64,000 bases of DNA from Hyphomicrobiaceae bacterium UBA7697 (GTDB lineage Bacteria; Pseudomonadota; Alphaproteobacteria; Rhizobiales; Methyloligellaceae), in assembly GCA_002482645.1 (NCBI GenBank), contig DLGJ01000007.1, forward strand, positions 1 through 64,000, in the 5' to 3' direction. The first letter of the stretch is position 1. Each line of letters begins with the position of its first letter. The position numbers and the translations under genes are program-made. This document shows, piece by piece, positions 60,105 to 64,000 of the stretch. The notes beneath the pieces are model-generated. The model was not told the origin of the DNA. It saw nothing but the letters and a program-made list of their open reading frames with translations, and ran no database searches.

Positions 60105-60308
60105 TTACGCAGCCTCCTTGTGCTCGACCGGCGCTTTCGGCGGCAGCCCATTCACAAGATTAGATCTGACGACGTAGAGTTGGCGATTGCTGCCCTTCAC
60201 TGTCGCGGTGACAGCCTCCACGTATGCGCGAACACCAGTATCACCACGCTCGTGCCAGTATGAATTGATGTGCTGAGCAATCATCTCCGAGTGCTGCTTA
60301 TTACGCAT
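60105..60308 (-). CDS. Hypothetical protein of the element (67 residues)
   Basis: Starts at an ATG (60308) that overlaps the end of the AlpA gene by eight bases. The sequence RNKQHSEMIAQHINSYWHERG then GDTGVRAYVEAVTATVKGSNRQLYVVRSNLVNG is soluble and basic. No family is recognised. The longer frame to 60377 would overlap AlpA fully and is unlikely. Confidence 0.6.
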   Translation of the reverse strand: MRNKQHSEMIAQHINSYWHERGDTGVRAYVEAVTATVKGSNRQLYVVRSNLVNGLPPKAPVEHKEAA

Positions 60309-60525
60309 TGGCCACCTCCCTTTCGGAAAGGCGAGCGCACTGCCAAGCAGCAACCTCGTCCTCAAGCCACGCAACAATGCGCGGCGTGATGTGAAAGCTC
60401 TTAGGAAATGAACCCTGCGCCATCTTCTCGTAAACGGTAGAAGGCGGAAGGCCAGTCACATCGCATACGTCCTTGATGCGAATGAAACGCTTCAGAACGG
60501 GTTTTTCAGTGTCAGTCGAAAGCAT
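60301..60525 (-). CDS. AlpA-family HTH regulator / excisionase-like
   Basis: A 74-residue DNA-binding protein with the AlpA pattern: RFIRIKDVCDVTGLPPSTVYEKMAQGSFPKSFHI (helix-turn-helix) followed by IVAWLEDEVAAWQCARLSERE. Such proteins activate integrase genes or act as excisionase for P4-like elements. The ATG at 60525 has a strong GGAGGA 7 bp upstream, so it is preferred over the frame to 60558. It lies between the ATPase genes and the integrase region. Confidence 0.85.
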   Translation of the reverse strand: MLSTDTEKPVLKRFIRIKDVCDVTGLPPSTVYEKMAQGSFPKSFHITPRIVAWLEDEVAAWQCARLSEREVANA

Positions 60526-60599
60526 CCTTTGTCCTCCGGTTGAAGCAATTAGAAGCAACCGGAGTGAACTTAGGAGACTGTCGAGAAATCCCTTATCGG

Positions 60600-60965
60600 C
60601 TATTCATCGCCGAATAGGCGAACGTAGGATTCATAGTATTCTAGGATTGCCTTCGCGGCTCTTCGGCTCTCGGTTTCACATGGCGCGTCATGGCCAATAT
60701 CCTCGAAGGCATTTTCTACTTGTTCCCTGAGCCGTTCTGTCGCATCCGCACCCGTTGGGAAGCCTTCGCGACCTATGCGCGCCACTAGGGCATAGAGCCC
60801 ATTCGTCCAGTCATGCGTGCCGAAGTTTGGGTTGCCGCGCGGGTTCACTCCACGCGTTGTGCGGGCTGTGACGCTTGGCTTTCCGGTGCGGGCGTTTTTG
60901 CCGCGCGTAAACTGCGCGCCCGTGTCGTCGTACGTAACGAAGGAATAATCCGGCTTCTTTGTCAT
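60600..60965 (-). CDS. Hypothetical protein of the element (121 residues)
   Basis: Starts MTKKPDYSFVTYDDTGAQFTRGKNARTGKPSVTARTTRGVNPRGNPNFG, a Gly/Arg/Thr-rich, basic first half suited to nucleic-acid contact, then a helical half with PCETESRRAAKAILEYYESYVRLFG. The ATG at 60965 overlaps the integrase stop by four bases (ATGA). No known family is recognised; co-expression with integrase suggests a recombination accessory or regulator. Confidence 0.6.
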   Translation of the reverse strand: MTKKPDYSFVTYDDTGAQFTRGKNARTGKPSVTARTTRGVNPRGNPNFGTHDWTNGLYALVARIGREGFPTGADATERLREQVENAFEDIGHDAPCETESRRAAKAILEYYESYVRLFGDE

Positions 60966-62134
60966 GCGGCCCCCTTCATGGGCACAACGTTGCCCTCTGG
61001 CTTGGGTGACGTGCAATAGCCTCCCCACGCTTCCATAAGCTTGCGGCGCTTCTCAAGCGCTGTGCTGCGCCGGTAGCTTGCCTCGGTCTTGTTCTTGAGT
61101 TGGTGAGCTAGCGCGTGTTCGATCACGTCACGGGGAAATGAAGTCTGGTCGCCAGCCCAATCGCGAAACGTGGAACGGAAGCCGTGGACGGTCAGCCCAT
61201 CCCTCATGCCGCGCAACAGTTGGAGCATTGCCATGTTGCTGAGTGGCTGCTTCGACCGTGCACCGGGGAACACATAGCCCCCTTGTTCGCGTGGTAAGTC
61301 ACTGAGTAGCGCAACCGCCTGTCCGCTCAATGGCACCTCATGTTCCTTGCCGCCCTTCATGCGGCCAGCAGGGATCGTCCAGAGGCCCGCGTCTAGGTCA
61401 ATCTCCGACCACTTCGCCCCGATCGTTTCGCCCGTCCTAGTCGCCGTGAGAATCAGGAACTCCAGAGCACGTGCTGAGATACTGGCATTGTCGCGCAACT
61501 CAGCCATGAATTCGGGGATCTCATCGAATGGGAGCGCCGGGTGATGTTTGACACCAACGTTGGCATCCTTGCTCGGCATGGGCTTTCCGTCACGCACCCA
61601 CTGCGTCACACGCTCGATGCGCTGTTTAACTCTGCGGGCCGTCTCCCGCTTCGTCGTCCATATGGAAGCTACGGCATCATTGATAAGAGCCGCATCAATG
61701 GCAGCGACGGGTCTCGTACCAAGCGTTGGGAAGGCGTAGTCCTCAAGCGTGTTCCGCCACTGCTGCTTATGCTTGTCGTTGCGCCAAGTGGGCTCATGGA
61801 CCGCAAGGAATTGCTTTGCCGCATCTTTGAACGTTGTGCTGCTCAACGTATCTGACCGAGCCTCATCCCGTTCGTTGCGGCGGGTCTCGATCGGGTCAAT
61901 CTTGTCCACCAACAGCTTGCGCTGCACTTCCGCGCGCTCCCGAGCTTCCTTTAGTGAGATGGTCGGGTAAGGCCCCATCCCCATGTCCCGCGTGCGACCA
62001 TAGAGCGTGTACCTGAACACCCAGCTCTTCGTTCCGGCTTGCGAAATTTGCAGATAGAGGCCGCGCCCGTCGCAGTAGTAGCCGGGCTTTGTTTTTGTGC
62101 GCACCGCCTGGGCGGACAGTTGATCGGTTTTCAT
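60962..62134 (-). CDS. int: P4-type tyrosine recombinase (integrase)
   Basis: Integrates and excises the element at the tRNA-Ser gene. About 390 residues: an N-terminal DUF4102 arm-binding domain (GYYCDGRGLYLQISQAGTKSWVFRYTLYGRTRDMGMGPYPTISLKEAR), a SAM-like core-binding domain and a catalytic domain with Arg in TATRTGE, KGGKEHEVPLS, HGFRSTFRDW (His-x-x-Arg), EHALAH and Tyr in EASYRR. The ATG at 62134 has AGGGAG 9 bp upstream; the frame start at 62155 has no ribosome site. The gene lies 144 bp from attR, reading away from it. Confidence 0.95.
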   Translation of the reverse strand: MKTDQLSAQAVRTKTKPGYYCDGRGLYLQISQAGTKSWVFRYTLYGRTRDMGMGPYPTISLKEARERAEVQRKLLVDKIDPIETRRNERDEARSDTLSSTTFKDAAKQFLAVHEPTWRNDKHKQQWRNTLEDYAFPTLGTRPVAAIDAALINDAVASIWTTKRETARRVKQRIERVTQWVRDGKPMPSKDANVGVKHHPALPFDEIPEFMAELRDNASISARALEFLILTATRTGETIGAKWSEIDLDAGLWTIPAGRMKGGKEHEVPLSGQAVALLSDLPREQGGYVFPGARSKQPLSNMAMLQLLRGMRDGLTVHGFRSTFRDWAGDQTSFPRDVIEHALAHQLKNKTEASYRRSTALEKRRKLMEAWGGYCTSPKPEGNVVPMKGAA

Positions 62135-62155
62135 CAGACCCATCTCCCTACCCAT

Positions 62156-62171
62156 ATTCTATTCCTAGAAT
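62156..62171. promoter_or_regulatory. Inverted repeat upstream of the integrase gene
   Basis: ATTCTA-TTCC-TAGAAT is a perfect 6-bp inverted repeat directly before the integrase start region. Candidate operator for an AlpA-like or other regulator; also next to the arm-type repeats. Confidence 0.35.
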
Positions 62172-62263
62172 GTACCGGAACGAACCGGAACGGTCTAGAG
62201 CCAATTTGGGTGTAAATACATGATTCTGCGGAGATTCCTGGAACGTGCCGGAACGGTTCGGAA
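62161..62263. repeat. Two imperfect 30-bp repeats between int and attR
   Basis: 62161-62190 and 62234-62263 share 24 of 30 positions (both begin ATTCCT, both carry CCGGAACG in the middle and CGGAA at the end) at an offset of 73 bp, about seven DNA turns. Repeats at this position next to attR are typical integrase arm-binding sites. Confidence 0.7.
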
Positions 62264-62277
62264 GAAAAATCGACCGT

Positions 62278-62291
62278 CACCCCCTCCGCCA
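62278..62291 (+). repeat. attR core: 14-bp copy of the tRNA-Ser 3' end
   Basis: Identical to 50094-50107 (CACCCCCTCCGCCA). Marks the right boundary of the element. The sequence from 62292 to 62494 has no recognisable gene. Confidence 0.85.
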
Positions 62292-62494
62292 TGTGGCGCG
62301 GATTGAACTCTACAGTGCGATATTGCTGCCGATTGCCGCATTCCACCGGGTGAGAGAGTAAGCCGCCTATTCTACGCTGCAGCCCGATATATCTTGAGCG
62401 CAAAACGGCTACTTTCCAGCCCATAGCGGAAGTTGAACATCAACCGCAAGCCATAGCCCTATGTCTTTTCGAGCGGACGGCTTAACCTCGTCGC

Positions 62495-63049
62495 ATGGGA
62501 CTATTGACCTTCAGTATAAACGTCACCCTAGACGGCTGCGTCGACCATGAGGAGGGAATCGCTGACGACGAAACGCACGCGTTCTTCACCCGCCTTATGG
62601 ACGAGAACGGGACGATGCTGTGGGGCCGCATCACCTACGAGATGATGGAGAGCTACTGGCCGGCGGTCGCTCGCGGCGACGTGGAGGCGCCGCCAGCGAT
62701 GCGCGAGTGGGCAGTCAAGCTGGACGCCAAACCGAAATACGTGGTGTCGTCGACGCGAACGGACTTCCCCTGGACCAACAGCCACCACATCGCCGACGAC
62801 CTGCTAACAAGCATACAGAGGCTCAAGGACGCAACGCCGGCCGGCGTGCTCCTCGGTAGCTGCAAGCTCGCAACCGAGCTGGACCGGCTAGAGCTGATCG
62901 ACGAGTATCAGTTCCTCGTTCATCCCAGGATCTCCGGCCACGGCCCGACCCTGTACCAGAGTGGGCTGCCCAGTACGCGGCGGCTCGAGCTGGTCTCGGC
63001 GAAGCCGCTACGCAACGGCGCGGTCGCTGTGCACTATCGGCGCGGGTGA
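62495..63049 (+). CDS. Dihydrofolate reductase family / RibD C-terminal-like protein
   Basis: A 184-residue protein with the bacterial RibD_C/DHFR-like fold: LTFSINVTLDGCVDHEEG at the start, MLWGRITYEMMESYWPAV, KYVVSSTRTDFPW, GVLLGSCKLATELDRLELIDEYQFLVHPRISGHG and LVSAKPLRNGAVAVHYRR. These are the usual members of a broad flavin/pteridine reductase-like family of unclear substrate. The start has little visible ribosome site. It lies just outside attR and so is chromosomal, not element cargo. Confidence 0.85.
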   Translation: MGLLTFSINVTLDGCVDHEEGIADDETHAFFTRLMDENGTMLWGRITYEMMESYWPAVARGDVEAPPAMREWAVKLDAKPKYVVSSTRTDFPWTNSHHIADDLLTSIQRLKDATPAGVLLGSCKLATELDRLELIDEYQFLVHPRISGHGPTLYQSGLPSTRRLELVSAKPLRNGAVAVHYRRG

Positions 63050-63370
63050 CGACAACCGGATGTGCCGGGGCCGTCCGCTTTCCACCCTATTTCGGTCCTT
63101 TGCTTGCGCCCTAATTTTGGAGGGCTACGGCGTAAACGTAGTTCTCCGTTTCTTCGGCTTCGGCCCGCCACACGCCGATTGCGCGATATCTCTTCCGCTT
63201 GGCTTCGCCACACGCTCGGCCGGATAGGCGGCCCAAGTTTCCGCCACGCCCTGCCATCTGTCTTGCGGCTGTCTTGCGGCGACCGGAAGTCGCCGCATCG
63301 AGGGCGCAGGACAATGCCCGGACGGGGATCGCCTTCTTTGCCTGCCAGAAGCGCGTTGTCGCCTTGACGG
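63050..63370. other. Intergenic region with a 9-bp hairpin
   Basis: I see no convincing gene in these 321 bp. A perfect inverted repeat, TGCGGCGAC-CGGAA-GTCGCCGCA, occupies 63275-63297 between the convergent DHFR-like and GGDEF genes and may end one transcript, though no T tract follows. Confidence 0.55.
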
Positions 63371-64000
63371 TCATGACCGCGACGATCCGCCCGGCGCAGG
63401 CGGGGGGCTCGCGGGCTCCCGCCGCGGTGCCGCCGATGCGGGATTCGGCCCCAGTGTCCTGTCGTCAATCTCGATGCGATTGCGGCCGGCCGCCTTCGCC
63501 CGGTAGAGACACACATCCGCTTTTTCCAACAGGCCCGGGAGGGACGCCGCATCCGCCTTGCCATGGCTGATTCCAATGCTGACGGTGAGCGTGATGCTCT
63601 TTCCCGGAAAAGTCAGGGTGCGGGTCTCCAACGTGCTCCGGAGTTTTTCAGCGAGTTTGTAAGCGTGATCCACGTTCCTTCCGGGCAATAGGACGACGAA
63701 CTCCTCTCCGCCGATACGGGCAATGAGGCTGTCGCCCCTAAACGTGCGGCGGATCGAATTCGCGCAGTGCTTGATCGCCGCGTCGCCGGCGCTATGCCCG
63801 TAATTGTCGTTCACGCGCTTGAAGTGATCGATGTCGATGAGCACGAGAGCGGTGTGTTGAGCCGCCGCGCGATGTTTGACGATCTCCGGCAGGGCTTCGA
63901 TGCTCCAGCGGTTATAGAGTCCCGTGAGAGGATCGCGAAGCGCGGTCTCGCGGAGTTCGGCTGCGCTGCGCTCATACGCGAGCGACAGCGAAAATGCCCC
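63371..64000 (-). CDS. Diguanylate cyclase (GGDEF domain), truncated by the window edge
   Basis: The open frame enters from the right edge and ends at 63371, leaving 210 residues. It holds a full GGDEF domain: DPLTGLYNRWSIEAL, LIDIDHFKRVNDNYGHSAGDAAIKH, RIGGEEFVVLLPG (active GGEEF form) and TVSIGISHG, then ADVCLYRAKAAGRNRIE. It makes cyclic-di-GMP. The N-terminal sensory part is outside the window. The C-terminal tail (PNPASAAPRREPASPPPAPGGSS) is low-complexity. Confidence 0.9.
   Translation of the reverse strand, partial: GAFSLSLAYERSAAELRETALRDPLTGLYNRWSIEALPEIVKHRAAAQHTALVLIDIDHFKRVNDNYGHSAGDAAIKHCANSIRRTFRGDSLIARIGGEEFVVLLPGRNVDHAYKLAEKLRSTLETRTLTFPGKSITLTVSIGISHGKADAASLPGLLEKADVCLYRAKAAGRNRIEIDDRTLGPNPASAAPRREPASPPPAPGGSSRS

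Larger units (their letters stand above)
50094..62291. mobile_element. Integrated tRNA-Ser element: integrase, AlpA, DUF3631 ATPase, ejection-protein-like genes
   Basis: Bounded by the 14-bp att repeats, about 12.2 kb. It has a P4-type integrase at one edge pointing inward, an AlpA-like regulator, a DUF3631 ATPase, three plus-strand micro-genes, and a long minus-strand cassette ending in internal-virion-like proteins. No terminase, portal, capsid, tail tube or lysis protein is recognisable among its genes. It lacks a CI-type repressor and a complete replication set. The size is within the range of phage satellites. Degraded prophage is the alternative. Confidence 0.8.

Noticed and set aside
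63111..63374. 87-codon minus-strand frame between the GGDEF and DHFR-like genes
   Set aside because: Composition is Arg/Ala-rich without a recognisable family, and a hairpin interrupts it; left as noncoding.

Overview
The window is high-GC DNA from an alphaproteobacterium, most likely order Hyphomicrobiales. The inference rests on gene order rather than a marker gene: ubiquinol-cytochrome c chaperone / DUF177 / plsX / fabH / ihfA / merR; glyA-nrdR-ribD-ribE-ribB-ribH-nusB-thiL; ldtR next to an L,D-transpeptidase; rpoZ-rsh-DUF2062-pdxJ-acpS-lepB-rnc-era-recO; and dapA-smpB. A Hyphomicrobiaceae or Methyloligellaceae-like host is plausible but cannot be proven from this sequence.

Layout. 1-4337 is the end of an exopolysaccharide locus (export-protein tail, GT4 glycosyltransferase, initiating polyprenyl-phosphate sugar transferase, O-antigen-ligase-like protein). 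Its 3' end is overlapped from the other strand by a probable three-hairpin small RNA (4298-4389). 4831-9191 (minus) has tRNA-Pro(GGG), a MerR regulator, ihfA and the fatty-acid/phospholipid initiation genes fabH and plsX, with bamE divergent. 9855-18838 (minus) has the membrane pyrophosphatase hppA and the glyA/riboflavin/nusB/thiL operon. 19159-23742 has a rhodanese-DUF2892 protein with an ArsR-type two-cysteine repressor, ldtP-ldtR, and a 3-hydroxyisobutyryl-CoA hydrolase-like gene. 23862-28380 has extensin-family, hemB, a secreted unknown protein, RDD and arginyltransferase genes. 28422-39334 (minus) is a dense housekeeping block: parC, recO, era, rnc, lepB, acpS, pdxJ, DUF2062, rsh, rpoZ, folK. 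39436-49926 has NYN, UDG, DUF3775, a redoxin without its catalytic cysteines, smpB, dapA, a large lytic transglycosylase, an alpha/beta hydrolase, a BON-like envelope protein, a 46-residue DUF3096 protein and a YihY/BrkB protein.

The accessory region is 50094-62291. A 14-bp copy of the 3' end of tRNA-Ser(UGA) lies at 62278-62291, directly beyond a P4-type tyrosine integrase. The 12.2 kb between the copies is a compact integrated element: integrase, AlpA-like regulator, DUF3631 ATPase, then a minus-strand cassette from a regulated-looking promoter at about 58507-58535. That cassette encodes several small unknown proteins followed by 141-, 564- and 989-residue proteins that look like podophage internal-virion (DNA-ejection) proteins. 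No capsid, portal, terminase, tail or lysis gene is recognisable. A phage satellite or domesticated phage remnant that kept only ejection-type genes is the most interesting hypothesis in the window. Three tiny plus-strand genes sit at its left end, the first preceded by a leader ORF and a hairpin that masks its ribosome-binding site.

After the element come a DHFR/RibD-C-like gene and a truncated GGDEF diguanylate cyclase. All function calls come from reading the translated sequence; no database search was run.
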